A stretch of DNA of 64,000 nt from contig NZ_CP133771.1 in NCBI RefSeq assembly GCF_031348265.1, forward strand, positions 6,882,001 to 6,946,000, written 5' to 3'. The stretch comes from Streptomyces collinus. GTDB taxonomy: Bacteria; Actinomycetota; Actinomycetes; Streptomycetales; Streptomycetaceae. The notes under the pieces were generated by a model. That model saw nothing but the letters and a program-made list of their open reading frames with translations. It had not been told where the DNA came from and made no database searches. The translations under genes were made by a program, and so were the position numbers. Positions 44,201 through 51,998 of the stretch are shown piece by piece; the first letter of the stretch is position 1, and the number at the start of each line of letters is the position of its first letter.

Positions 44201-45216
44201 AGTCCCGGGTCCGCGGCACAGACGATGACCCCCAGGAGCCCGGACTTCCCCGCACCGGCCGCACCCGTCACGGTCAGCAGAGGAACTGTTCCGGACAGCC
44301 ACTCCATGTAACGGGTGAGTTCCGCGGTGCGGCCGGAGAAGAAGCCGATGCCGGTGTCGACGGGGACGAGGCCGCGGCCCGAGGCACGGTCGGCGAAGTA
44401 GGCGGTGTCGTCGGTCCGCCCGCCGGAATCGCCCTCGCCGGGGACGTGGCCCAGTGAGCGCCGCCGGGCCTGAAGCTGCTCCGGGGTCAGGGAGACCAGA
44501 CGGGGGTTCGGCAGGAACGGCCAGTCCGCGTCCCCCAGTTCGACGCTGAAGCCGAGTGAGAGGCGCTGATCGGCCGGCTCGCTGCGGATCACCCGGATGA
44601 GCTCACGGACGAACCGGCTGAAGCTGATCGACTCCTCGTCGATGTGGAGGTCCAGGTCCGCCAGCCGGTGCAGGGCCGCGGCGATTCTGCTGCTGAACCG
44701 TCCCTGTTCCGTGGGGGAGTTGCTGACGGCGGCGCCCAGGGCCCAGACGCCCCGGTCCGCGTCGATCTCGGTGAGCGGCTGCCTGCCGGTCGCGACGCCG
44801 GCCGAGCAGGTGTCCAGGAGGAAGACGACACGGTGCCGCTTGCCACCGCGCTCGATCTCCTGCTGCGCCTTCTCGATCCACCGGTCGACGTCCACCTCGC
44901 GGTGGTCGCGTGCGACGAAGGACAGCCGGTGGCCCCGGTCGATCCTGCCGTGCCCGATGAGATGGACGACCACGACACCGGAAGCCGGGGGGCTGTCGAC
45001 GAGCTGCCCGCGCAGGAGCGCCTCCACCTCGATCTCCGTCGGATCGAGCGAGGTGCCGACCTTGGCGCCGAGCCGGTCGAAGGCCTCCTGCAGCTCGCTC
45101 ATCCGCGCCGGTACGAAGCCGAGTTCCTCCATGTCGGAGCCGTCGTCGAAGCTCCCCACGCCGATCGACAGCACGGTGACGTCAGGAGCTGCGGGCTGCC
45201 GGGTCTCGCTCTCCAA
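41278..45216 (-). CDS. Caspase-NTPase-WD40 protein (NLR-like)
   Basis: This 1,312-residue protein has three parts. Residues 1-245 form a peptidase C14 (caspase) domain with the catalytic pair His89 ('HLIGHGRID') and Cys137 ('LLDTCSAGVA'). Residues 295-650 form a P-loop NTPase of STAND/NACHT type, with Walker A 'GAAGAGKS' (318-325) and Walker B 'RLIVLDAVDES', and are followed by a helical region. Residues 850-1300 contain ten WD-like motifs of the form 'FSPDGSLLA', giving one or two propellers. The design is a sensor, a switch and a protease effector, as in bacterial NLR-like conflict proteins. The start is TTG at 45216, four bases after GGGAGG. The hydrolase gene is coupled downstream. Confidence 0.93.
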   Translation of the reverse strand: MESETRQPAAPDVTVLSIGVGSFDDGSDMEELGFVPARMSELQEAFDRLGAKVGTSLDPTEIEVEALLRGQLVDSPPASGVVVVHLIGHGRIDRGHRLSFVARDHREVDVDRWIEKAQQEIERGGKRHRVVFLLDTCSAGVATGRQPLTEIDADRGVWALGAAVSNSPTEQGRFSSRIAAALHRLADLDLHIDEESISFSRFVRELIRVIRSEPADQRLSLGFSVELGDADWPFLPNPRLVSLTPEQLQARRRSLGHVPGEGDSGGRTDDTAYFADRASGRGLVPVDTGIGFFSGRTAELTRYMEWLSGTVPLLTVTGAAGAGKSGLLGVIVCAADPGLRRRFRELWESSGLDLPEVPDVVAVHARQRSAQQVIAAIAAVVGARLPQQADDQEAGGREWSTSPQTAEALRFLLDREQKNRLIVLDAVDESTEPQAVLRLVAELLAPRSVGEQTLRAPCRILLGGRREVVIALSALEEAADIDGVHIDLDSAELAAVEQDVQRYVQRLLATREPYATGESSPFTGLLARKGAAHIVRGARPDEPWGPFLLAGLYVHFLLTLKYPPRDEVGADMYAKAASPHLPALLESILKTRRDDYPHMRAVLAVLARSRGDGMPRTTLKRCLRALGVDSLDEHHFQDTLWEASPFLRYGSDPQSGETLYRLFHQGLVDYLHDHPTSEEPLDEAGSLALEGRLLSELVGPYTSDEPGHGDSWEGAEGEPYVLRHALGHAARARSVAHAESLLTDPYFLVRFDLRADHRALDLVRSEQAADFLRLLSASWATHARLRGAAERASVFAFDADRLGLPDARERFSRIAQDAAVQPEGAACRLLWSSGGHVNSNSRSVVTAGTTVYDIAFSPDGSLLAAATNRGVQVLETETWQSVAPLFGRTSHTGVNKVAFSPDGRLLAFARRSFTRSVQLWDVHNRVMAGTPWQHGTGTVTALTFSSDSRRLAVASEELGVSVWDITGDDPCEEARWDLRDTEDLTRLQAVAFSPVGYLLAVCSSRGTTLWDLTDGRRTLVDGERYARSVCFSPDGGLVAVAAAGGPVALYSVATRGKVGSVAVSAGHDLAFTPDGSLLVVGGWQEFHVVDTASMHVVNRLPVAARSASIAVHPDTSVLVSGDEDGHLRLWKSLTVEASPPQLPQFDKRVVGSPDGSFIAVQDADNRLLSLRNPVTGEEIADWSCAEPLSDLTSSPDGSLLAATSFQRLYVFPTDPAPLRDFGSVRLSGKASSLLPLVFSPDSRLIGVALGQRGSVQFVEVREARTLNLCARIPVAGQLSSFGFAGPQLVYVVVDGALGTYSCTPPEPEAPLP

Positions 45217-45263
45217 CTGGCCTCCCAGGCACCTGGTTCGGAGCGGCGCCGGGGCGAGGGGTC

Positions 45264-45305
45264 AGCGTCGCTCTCCGACGCTACCCGATCACCCGCGGGG
45301 CACAA
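45264..45305 (-). promoter_or_regulatory. Promoter of the caspase operon with overlapping dyad
   Basis: On the minus strand, TTGTGC (45305-45300) and TAGCGT (45283-45278) form a promoter with a 16-base spacer, about 60 bases before the TTG start. A 7-bp inverted repeat (agcgtcg/cgacgct, 45264-45282) overlaps the -10 box and expected start site. This suggests an operator for a repressor. Confidence 0.55.
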
Positions 45306-45371
45306 GGCCGATCGGAGGGCCGCCCGGGACGGGCACGGGACCGGCCGGTCGCGGGCCGGGCGGGGAAGCCG

Positions 45372-46112
45372 TCAGGCGCTCACGGCCGACGGCAACGGCA
45401 TCCGTGCCGCCTCGTACCGTTCCAGCACGACCCTCGCCACCTCCGGCGCCGGGCCCAGGACGTCCGCCAGGACGTCCGCCTCGGCCGCGCCCCGGGCGAT
45501 GCGGTCCGGGAGGAAGCCGGGCGCCAGCACGTACGGGGCGACGGCGACCCGGGAGCAGCCCAGTTCCCGGAGTGCGCGGACGGCGTCCTCGGTGCGCGGA
45601 AGGGATGCGGAGGCGAACGCAGGCCGCACGGCGCACCAACCGGTGTGCCGCCACTCCCGCGCGATTTCTGCGATCACTGCGATCGCCTCCGGGTCGGTGG
45701 ACCCCGCCGAGGCCAGGACGACCCCGGTCGAGGACTTGTCGGCGGGTGTCAGGCCCGCCTCGTACAGGCGCCGTTCCAGCGCTGCCATGAGCAGGGGGGA
45801 GGGTCCGAGGACGTCCGCCTGGTGGATGCGCAGCTGCGGGGGCGCGTCCGCGAGGACCGCGGGGATGTCCGCCTTCGCGTGGAACGCCCGGGTGAGGAGG
45901 AGGGGCAGGGCGACGACGTCGCGCACACCCTGCACCGCCAGGGACTCCAGGACCCCCTGCACCGAGGGGACGTTGAAGTCCAGGAAGCCCGTCTCCACCC
46001 GTACGTCGGGGCGCGTCGCGCGCACCCGGCGTACCAGGGCGTGCACCGTCGCGGCATGCCGCGGGTCGCGGCTGCCGTGGGCGATGACGAGGAGGACGGG
46101 CTTGTTCGTCAT
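45372..46112 (-). CDS. sirB: Sirohydrochlorin chelatase (CbiX/SirB type)
   Basis: This 246-residue protein has two CbiX-like halves. The first shows the conserved 'LVIAHGSRDPRHA' with the metal-binding His, and 'ALPLLLTRAFHAKADIP' with the second His. Such chelatases insert iron into sirohydrochlorin to make siroheme, the cofactor of the sulfite reductase encoded in this cluster; a role in cobalt insertion is the alternative. It begins six bases after the permease gene's stop, so it closes the sulfur operon. Confidence 0.88.
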   Translation of the reverse strand: MTNKPVLLVIAHGSRDPRHAATVHALVRRVRATRPDVRVETGFLDFNVPSVQGVLESLAVQGVRDVVALPLLLTRAFHAKADIPAVLADAPPQLRIHQADVLGPSPLLMAALERRLYEAGLTPADKSSTGVVLASAGSTDPEAIAVIAEIAREWRHTGWCAVRPAFASASLPRTEDAVRALRELGCSRVAVAPYVLAPGFLPDRIARGAAEADVLADVLGPAPEVARVVLERYEAARMPLPSAVSA

Positions 46113-46118
46113 GGGGAC

Positions 46119-47015
46119 TCAGTTCTTCACCAGCAGGCCGCGGCTGCGCAGCACCCACCGCTCCAGCGGGCTGAAGATCAGCAGGTCGATGGCGATGCCG
46201 ACGATCAGGATGAGCAGGATCGCCTCGAACACCATGGCCATGTCGCTGGCGTTGCGGCCGTTCTCCAGCAACTGTCCGAGGCCGACGCCGAGGTCGGGGA
46301 AGGACGCGATGATCTCGGCGGCCATCAGGGAGCGCCAGGAGAAGGCCCAGCCCTGCTTCAGGCCCGCCACATAGCCAGGCAGCGCGGCCGGCAGGACGAT
46401 GTGCCAGGTGCCCTTCAGGCCCGTGGCGCCGAGGGTGCGGCCCGCGCGCAGGAACAGCGGGGGCACCTGGTCGACGCCGGAGACCAGGCCGTTGGCGATC
46501 GAGGGGACCGCGCCGAGCAGGATCACCGCGTACATCATCGAGTTGTTCAGACCCAGCCAGATCACCGCCGGCGGCACCCAGGCGACCGACGGCAGGGACT
46601 GCAGGCCCGACAGGATCGGGCCGATCGCCGCGCGGATGAACTTCACGCGGGCGACGATCAGGCCGAGCGGCGTGCCGATCAGCAGGGCGAAGAGGAAGCC
46701 GAGCAGACCGCGCGAGACGCTGGTCCAGATGTACCCGAGCAACTCGCCCTGGAGCCACGCGGTCTGGACGACGTCCCACACCGCGGACGGCGCGGGCAGC
46801 TTGGTCGGGTCGTCGACGACCTTGAACGAGACGAGCGCCTGCCAGACCGCCAGCACCAGTGCCACGGCGAGGACGGGCGGAAGGATCTTCTGGGTGAAGG
46901 TCTGCCGGAACGGGGTCCGGGACGTCTGCCGCGTCTCCAGCGCGTCGAGGCCCGCCTCCAGCCCGGCGAGATCGTTGCCGTCCTTGGCGACGGTCGTCGA
47001 ATCAGTGCTGGCCAT
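46119..47015 (-). CDS. ssuC: Sulfonate-type ABC transporter permease
   Basis: This 298-residue permease of the nitrate/sulfonate/taurine family has six membrane helices and an EAA loop around 'RAGRTLGATGLKGTWHIVLP'. The ATG at 47015 is nine bases after 'ggggag' and lies inside the end of the ATPase gene, so the two overlap by 14 bases. With the adjacent ATPase and binding protein it forms a complete importer. Sulfonate is favoured over nitrate by the cys context. Confidence 0.92.
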   Translation of the reverse strand: MASTDSTTVAKDGNDLAGLEAGLDALETRQTSRTPFRQTFTQKILPPVLAVALVLAVWQALVSFKVVDDPTKLPAPSAVWDVVQTAWLQGELLGYIWTSVSRGLLGFLFALLIGTPLGLIVARVKFIRAAIGPILSGLQSLPSVAWVPPAVIWLGLNNSMMYAVILLGAVPSIANGLVSGVDQVPPLFLRAGRTLGATGLKGTWHIVLPAALPGYVAGLKQGWAFSWRSLMAAEIIASFPDLGVGLGQLLENGRNASDMAMVFEAILLILIVGIAIDLLIFSPLERWVLRSRGLLVKN

Positions 47016-47790
47016 GACGGCGGATCTCCCCACGCAGTTCTTCGGTGATCTCGACGGACAGTTCCGCCACGGCGGTGTCCTCGATGCGGCGCGGGTGCGG
47101 GATGCCGACCGTCCACTCCCGCGCGATCCGCCCGGGACGGGACGACAGCAGCACCACGCGCTGCGCGAGGCGCACCGCCTCGCGCACGTTGTGCGTGACG
47201 AACAGGACGGACACCTGCGTCTCGCGCCAGATGCGGGTCAGCTCGTCGTGCAGCACGTCCCGCGTGATGGCGTCCAGCGCCGCGAACGGCTCGTCCATCA
47301 GCAGCAGCTTGCTCTCCTGCGCGAGCGCACGCGCCAGCGCGACGCGCTGGCGCATACCGCCCGACAGTTCGTGCACCCGCTTGCCGTACGCGCCCTTCAG
47401 CCGCACCAGTTCGAGCAGCTCCTCGGCACGCTCCCGGCGCTCGGCCTTCGGCACGCCCCGCAGCTTCAGGGCGAGTTCGATGTTCTTGCCCGCGGTCAGC
47501 CACGGGAACAGCGCGTGCTCCTGGAACATCAGCGCCGGACGGCCGTCCGTGGCGATCTCGCCGGCGCTGGGGCGGTCCAGGCCCGCCACCAGGTTGAGCA
47601 GCGTGGACTTGCCGCAGCCCGAGGCCCCCAGGAGGGTGACGAACTCTCCGGGCGCGACATCGAGGGTGATGTCGTCCAGGACGAGCTGCTGCCCGGCGGG
47701 GCCCGCGAACGACTTCGACACGTGGTCGATCCGGGCGGCGTGCGTGGCCGACTCGGTGCCGTCGGCGGCCTTGGCGAGGGTCGTGGCCAT
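47002..47790 (-). CDS. ssuB: Sulfonate-type ABC transporter ATPase
   Basis: This 262-residue ATPase has Walker A 'GASGCGKST', signature 'LSGGMRQRVALARAL', Walker B 'LLLMDEPFAALD' and the switch His in 'LFVTHNVREAV'. The ATG at 47790 has an excellent ribosome-binding site ('aggaggtgacgacc'). An in-frame upstream ATG has none. It energises uptake through the SsuC-type permease. Confidence 0.94.
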   Translation of the reverse strand: MATTLAKAADGTESATHAARIDHVSKSFAGPAGQQLVLDDITLDVAPGEFVTLLGASGCGKSTLLNLVAGLDRPSAGEIATDGRPALMFQEHALFPWLTAGKNIELALKLRGVPKAERRERAEELLELVRLKGAYGKRVHELSGGMRQRVALARALAQESKLLLMDEPFAALDAITRDVLHDELTRIWRETQVSVLFVTHNVREAVRLAQRVVLLSSRPGRIAREWTVGIPHPRRIEDTAVAELSVEITEELRGEIRRHGQH

Positions 47791-47839
47791 GGTCGTCACC
47801 TCCTGGGAACTCTTCACAATGCGGCTTCGGGACGCGGGC

Positions 47840-48943
47840 TTACTTCACGCCGAGGCCGGCGTCGTCGACCGTGGGCTCGCCCTCGGCCTTGAGGACCTTG
47901 TTCAGCGGCGCGAGGTCGTAGATGCCCTTCAGGTTCGGCTTCTCCAGCAGCCCGGCCTTCACCGCGTGCTCCGCCTCGGTGTTGAGGGTGGAGGCCAGCG
48001 GGTCGTCGGTGAACCGGATCGACTTCCACGCCGGGTCCAGCACGTCGGCCGGCAGCGCCTTGCCGGTTTCCTGCTCCAGCAGCTTGTTCGCCGCTTCCTT
48101 CGCCGCGTCCGGGTTGGCGTTGATCCACTTGTTGGTCTCGACCGAGCCCTTGAGCACGGCCTCGACGACCTTCGGGTGCTCCTTGAGGAAGTCCTGCCGC
48201 ACAATGATGTTCGTGATCACGAACTTCTTGTCCGGCCACAGCGTCGACTCGTCGAGCAGGACCTTGCCGCCCTCGGCGACCAGCTTCGAAGCGGTCGGCT
48301 CCGGCACCCAGGCGCCGTCGACGGATCCGGCCTTGTAGGCGTCCGGCGTGACCTTGTTGTCGCTGCGGACGACCGTGACGTCACCCTTGCCGCTCTGCGG
48401 GTCGACCTTCCAGCCCTGCTCCGCCGCCCAGTTGAGGAACGCCACGTCCTGTGTGTTGCCGAGCTGCGGGGTCGCGATCCGCTTGCCCTTGACGTCCTTC
48501 AGCGACTTGATCTTGTCCGGGTTCACCACCAGCTTCACCCCGCCGGACGCCGAACCGCCGATGATGCGCAGGTTCTTCCCGCCGGCCTTGGTGTAGCCGT
48601 TGATCGCGGGGGAGGGGCCGATCCAGCCGATGTCGATGGACTGGGAGTTGAGCGCCTCGATCTCCGAGGGACCGGCGTTGAAGACGGCCGGCTCGACCTT
48701 GGTGGCGCCGAGGGCCTTCTGGAAGAAGCCCTTCTGCATGCCCACCAGAGCGGTGCCGTGGGTGAGGTTGCCGAAGTAGCCGATCTTGACGGTGTCGAGA
48801 CCGTCGATCTTCTTCGCCCCGGCGGCGACCTTGGCGGCGCCGTCGTCCTTGGCCTCGGAGCCGTAACCGCAGGCGGCCAGGGTGAGCAGGGGAAGTGCGG
48901 CGATGGCCGCGAGGCTGCGGCGAAGAGCGGATGAAGCACGCAC
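47840..48943 (-). CDS. ssuA: Sulfonate-type ABC transporter binding lipoprotein
   Basis: This 367-residue SsuA/TauA-family lipoprotein has lipobox 'LTLAAC' and then 'VKIGYFGNLTHGTALVGMQK'. The alignment-rich region 'NSQSIDIGWIGPSPAINGY' is typical of sulfonate/nitrate binding proteins. The start is GTG at 48943, about ten bases after 'gagagga'. The importer would supply organic sulfur in parallel with sulfate reduction. Confidence 0.92.
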   Translation of the reverse strand: MRASSALRRSLAAIAALPLLTLAACGYGSEAKDDGAAKVAAGAKKIDGLDTVKIGYFGNLTHGTALVGMQKGFFQKALGATKVEPAVFNAGPSEIEALNSQSIDIGWIGPSPAINGYTKAGGKNLRIIGGSASGGVKLVVNPDKIKSLKDVKGKRIATPQLGNTQDVAFLNWAAEQGWKVDPQSGKGDVTVVRSDNKVTPDAYKAGSVDGAWVPEPTASKLVAEGGKVLLDESTLWPDKKFVITNIIVRQDFLKEHPKVVEAVLKGSVETNKWINANPDAAKEAANKLLEQETGKALPADVLDPAWKSIRFTDDPLASTLNTEAEHAVKAGLLEKPNLKGIYDLAPLNKVLKAEGEPTVDDAGLGVK

Positions 48944-49059
48944 GGGAGGTGGTCCTCTCGGAGGCCCGGCGGTCACGGTCTCTCAGGTCGTGGCCGGGAG
49001 GTCGGCAGGTTTTCGTCTACGGCGGTGGGGGGTGAGGGCGCGCATGCGGTGCGCGTACG

Positions 49060-49164
49060 TCAGCGCACACATCGCGCTACCCCGCCCTGCCCGCTGCCGA
49101 GAGCACCGCTGCCGACGCGGCCGCCCTCCTTCGCGAACGTGGAGTAGAAGTCGGGGGAGGTCAT
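49060..49164 (-). CDS. Possible 34-residue small ORF between cysN and ssuA
   Basis: An ATG at 49164, one base past the cysN stop, opens a 34-codon frame beginning 'MTSPDFYSTFAKEGGRVG' and ending in 'RCVR'. A purine-rich 'gggtggga' lies about eight bases upstream within cysN. The peptide is Gly-rich and not recognised. It may be translated by coupling to cysN, or it may be chance; codon-level evidence is weak. The rest of the 222-base gap shows no clear feature. Confidence 0.25.
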   Translation of the reverse strand: MTSPDFYSTFAKEGGRVGSGALGSGQGGVARCVR

Positions 49165-49165
49165 G

Positions 49166-50500
49166 TCAGAAGTCCCACCCGTCGTCCTCGGACTCGTCCT
49201 TGACCGGCTCGGGGGCCGCGAAGGACTCGCCGACCATGCCGGCGGTGAGGGTCTGGCCGTCGTTCGGGTCGATCAGGATGAACGAGCCGGTGCGGCGCGA
49301 GTCGGCGTAGGAGTCGACCGGCAGCGGCTCGGCGGTACGGATCTTCACCCGGCCGATGTCGTTGGCGACGAGCTGTCCCGGGTGCGGGTGCAGGGACAGG
49401 TCGTCGAGCGTGAGGCGGGACGGGATGTCCTTGACGATCGCCTTGACCGTGCGGGTGCCGTGCTTGAGGAGCACCCGGTGCCCGACCGTCAGCGGGGCGT
49501 CGGCGACGTGGCAGACGGTCGCCTCGATGTCCTGCGTGGTCGCGGGCGCGTCCTTGCTCGGCACGATCAGGTCGCCGCGCGAGATGTCGATGTCGTCCTC
49601 CAGCAGGAGGGTCACCGACTGCGTCGTCCAGGCCACGTCCACCGGCTCGCCCAGCAGGTCGATGCCGGAGATCTTCGAGGCGCGGCCGGACGGCAGCACC
49701 GTGACGGAATCGCCGACGTGGAAGGAACCCGCCGCGATCTGGCCGGCGTAACCCCGGTAGTCCGGGTGGTCCGGGCCCTGGGGCCGGATCACGTACTGCA
49801 CGGGCAGCCGGGCGTGGCAGTGGCTCAGATCGTGGCTCACCGGCACCGTCTCCAGGTGCTCCAGCACGGTCGGGCCGCCGTACCAGTCCATGTTCGCGGA
49901 AGGCTCCACCACGTTGTCGCCGACGAGCGCCGAGATCGGGATCGCGGTGACCTCCGGGACGCCCAGCTCGGTCGCGTACGCCGTGAACTCCTCGGCGATG
50001 GCGGCGAACACCTTCTCCTCGTAGCCGACGAGGTCCATCTTGTTGACCGCGAGGACCACGTGCGGGACGCGCAGCAGCGCGGCGAGGGCGGCGTGCCGGC
50101 GGGTCTGCTCGACGACGCCGTTGCGGGCGTCGATCAGGATCACCGTGAGCTCGGCGGTGGAGGCACCGGTGACCATGTTCCGCGTGTACTGCACGTGGCC
50201 GGGGGTGTCGGCGAGGATGAACCGCCGCCGGGGCGTGGCGAAGTAGCGGTAGGCCACGTCGATCGTGATGCCCTGCTCCCGCTCGGCCCGCAGGCCGTCG
50301 GTGAGCAGCGCGAGGTCCGGGGCCTCCTGGCCGCGGCTCGCGGAGACGCGCTCCACGGCCTCCAGCTGGTCGGTCAGGACCGACTTGGAGTCGTGCAGCA
50401 GCCGCCCGACGAGCGTGGACTTGCCGTCGTCGACGGAACCGGCGGTGGCGAACCGCAGAAGCGTCGTCTCCGCGAGTTCCTCGGTGGTGATCGTGCTCAT
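49166..50500 (-). CDS. cysN: Sulfate adenylyltransferase subunit 1 (GTPase)
   Basis: CysN is the regulatory GTPase of ATP sulfurylase, which makes adenosine phosphosulfate from sulfate and ATP. The 444-residue protein has EF-Tu-like GTP-binding motifs: G1 'GSVDDGKST', G3 'DTPGH' and G4 'NKMD', followed by two beta-barrel domains. It lacks the APS-kinase fusion found in some CysN proteins, since a separate cysC is present. The gene starts two bases after the cysD stop. Confidence 0.96.
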   Translation of the reverse strand: MSTITTEELAETTLLRFATAGSVDDGKSTLVGRLLHDSKSVLTDQLEAVERVSASRGQEAPDLALLTDGLRAEREQGITIDVAYRYFATPRRRFILADTPGHVQYTRNMVTGASTAELTVILIDARNGVVEQTRRHAALAALLRVPHVVLAVNKMDLVGYEEKVFAAIAEEFTAYATELGVPEVTAIPISALVGDNVVEPSANMDWYGGPTVLEHLETVPVSHDLSHCHARLPVQYVIRPQGPDHPDYRGYAGQIAAGSFHVGDSVTVLPSGRASKISGIDLLGEPVDVAWTTQSVTLLLEDDIDISRGDLIVPSKDAPATTQDIEATVCHVADAPLTVGHRVLLKHGTRTVKAIVKDIPSRLTLDDLSLHPHPGQLVANDIGRVKIRTAEPLPVDSYADSRRTGSFILIDPNDGQTLTAGMVGESFAAPEPVKDESEDDGWDF

Positions 50501-50502
50501 CT

Positions 50503-51438
50503 CTAGAAGTACCCCTCGCGCTTGCGGTCTTCCATCGCGGCCTCGGACATCTTGTCGTCGGCGCGGGTGGCACCGCGCTCGGTGAGCCGGGAGGCGGCGA
50601 TCTCCACGATCACCTTCTCGATGGTGTCGGCGTCGGAGTCCACCGCGCCGGTGCAGGACATGTCACCCACGGTCCGGTAGCGCACGAGCCGCTTCTCGAC
50701 CGTCTCGCCGTCCTTCGGCCCGCCCCACTCGCCGGCGGTCAGCCACATGCCGCTGCGGGAGAACACCTCGCGCTCGTGGGCGTAGTAGATCTGCGGCAGC
50801 TCGATGCCCTCGCGGGCGATGTACTGCCACACGTCCAGCTCGGTCCAGTTGGACAGCGGGAACACGCGGACGTGCTCACCGGGCGCGTGCCGGCCGTTGT
50901 AGAGGTTCCACAGCTCCGGGCGCTGGCGGCGCGGGTCCCACTGGGAGAACTCGTCGCGCAGGGAGAACACCCGCTCCTTGGCCCGGGCCTTCTCCTCGTC
51001 GCGGCGCCCGCCGCCGAAGACGGCGTCGAACTTCTCCGCCTGGATCTTCTCGGTCAGTGGCAGCGTCTGCAGCGGGTTGCGGGTGCCGTCCGGGCGCTCC
51101 TTGAGGACACCGCGGTCGATGTAGTCCTGCACGGAGGCGACGTGCAGCCGCAGCCCGTGCTTCTCGACCGTGCGGTCGCGGTAGTCGAGGACCTCGGGGA
51201 AGTTGTGCCCGGTGTCCACGTGCAGCAGCGAGAACGGCACCGACGCCGGCCGGAAGGCCTTCAGCGCCAGGTGCAGCATGACGATGGAGTCCTTGCCGCC
51301 GGAGAAGAGGATCACCGGCCGTTCGAACTCGCCCGCCACCTCGCGGAAGATGTGCACCGCCTCGGACTCGAGGGCGTCGAGGTGCGACAGCGCGTAGGGG
51401 CTGCCGGTCTCCTCGGAAACGGTGGCGACGGTCGTCAT
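50503..51438 (-). CDS. cysD: Sulfate adenylyltransferase subunit 2
   Basis: This catalytic subunit of ATP sulfurylase has 311 residues. The PP-loop motif 'VILFSGGKDSIVMLHLA' binds ATP, and the family-specific 'FGGGRRDEEKARAKER' and 'SNWTELDVWQYI' are present. It pairs with CysN. The ATG at 51438 is close behind 'aagggga' and overlaps the cysC stop by four bases. Confidence 0.96.
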   Translation of the reverse strand: MTTVATVSEETGSPYALSHLDALESEAVHIFREVAGEFERPVILFSGGKDSIVMLHLALKAFRPASVPFSLLHVDTGHNFPEVLDYRDRTVEKHGLRLHVASVQDYIDRGVLKERPDGTRNPLQTLPLTEKIQAEKFDAVFGGGRRDEEKARAKERVFSLRDEFSQWDPRRQRPELWNLYNGRHAPGEHVRVFPLSNWTELDVWQYIAREGIELPQIYYAHEREVFSRSGMWLTAGEWGGPKDGETVEKRLVRYRTVGDMSCTGAVDSDADTIEKVIVEIAASRLTERGATRADDKMSEAAMEDRKREGYF

Positions 51439-51998
51439 GCCAGTCCCCTTTCGGTCAGCAGGGCGAACACGGCGGCCGCGGACTCCTGCACGGTCTGGTT
51501 CTGCGACTCGATGCGCAGATCGGGCGACTCGGGCGCCTCGTACGGGTCGTCGACCCCGGTGAGCCCGGTGAGCTCGCCCGCGGCCTGCTTGGCGTACAGC
51601 CCCTTCACGTCCCGCTCGCTGCACACCTCGACGGGCGTCGCGACATGCACCTCGACGTAGCCGGTGCCGTTCGCCTGGTGGCGCTTGCGCACCGCCTCCC
51701 GGCTGTCCTGGTAGGGCGCGATGACCGGGACGAGGGCCAGCACGCCGTTGCGGGCGAGCAGTTCGGCGACGAAGCCGATGCGCTGCACGTTGGTGTGCCG
51801 GTCCTCGCGGCTGAAGCCGAGGCCCGCCGAGAGAAACTCGCGGATCTCGTCGCCGTCGAGCACCTCGACCCGGTGGCCCTCCTCGCGGAGCCGGCCGGCC
51901 AGTTCGTAGGCGATCGTGGTCTTGCCGGCGCTCGGCAGACCCGTGAGCCAGACGGTGGCTCCGGTCGTCACGTCACTCTCCTGAATCGTCGTCGTCAT
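51435..51998 (-). CDS. cysC: Adenylylsulfate kinase
   Basis: This 187-residue APS kinase makes PAPS from APS. It has the P-loop 'WLTGLPSAGKTT', then 'LDGDEIREFLSAGLGFSRED' and 'DPYEAPESPDL'. I used the ATG at 51998, which overlaps the stop of cysH by four bases. In Streptomyces the product can feed sulfation as well as assimilation. Confidence 0.95.
   Translation of the reverse strand: MTTTIQESDVTTGATVWLTGLPSAGKTTIAYELAGRLREEGHRVEVLDGDEIREFLSAGLGFSREDRHTNVQRIGFVAELLARNGVLALVPVIAPYQDSREAVRKRHQANGTGYVEVHVATPVEVCSERDVKGLYAKQAAGELTGLTGVDDPYEAPESPDLRIESQNQTVQESAAAVFALLTERGLA

Noticed and set aside
45289..46779. A 496-codon minus-strand frame over the chelatase and permease genes
   Set aside because: It is out of frame with both real genes and has no motif.
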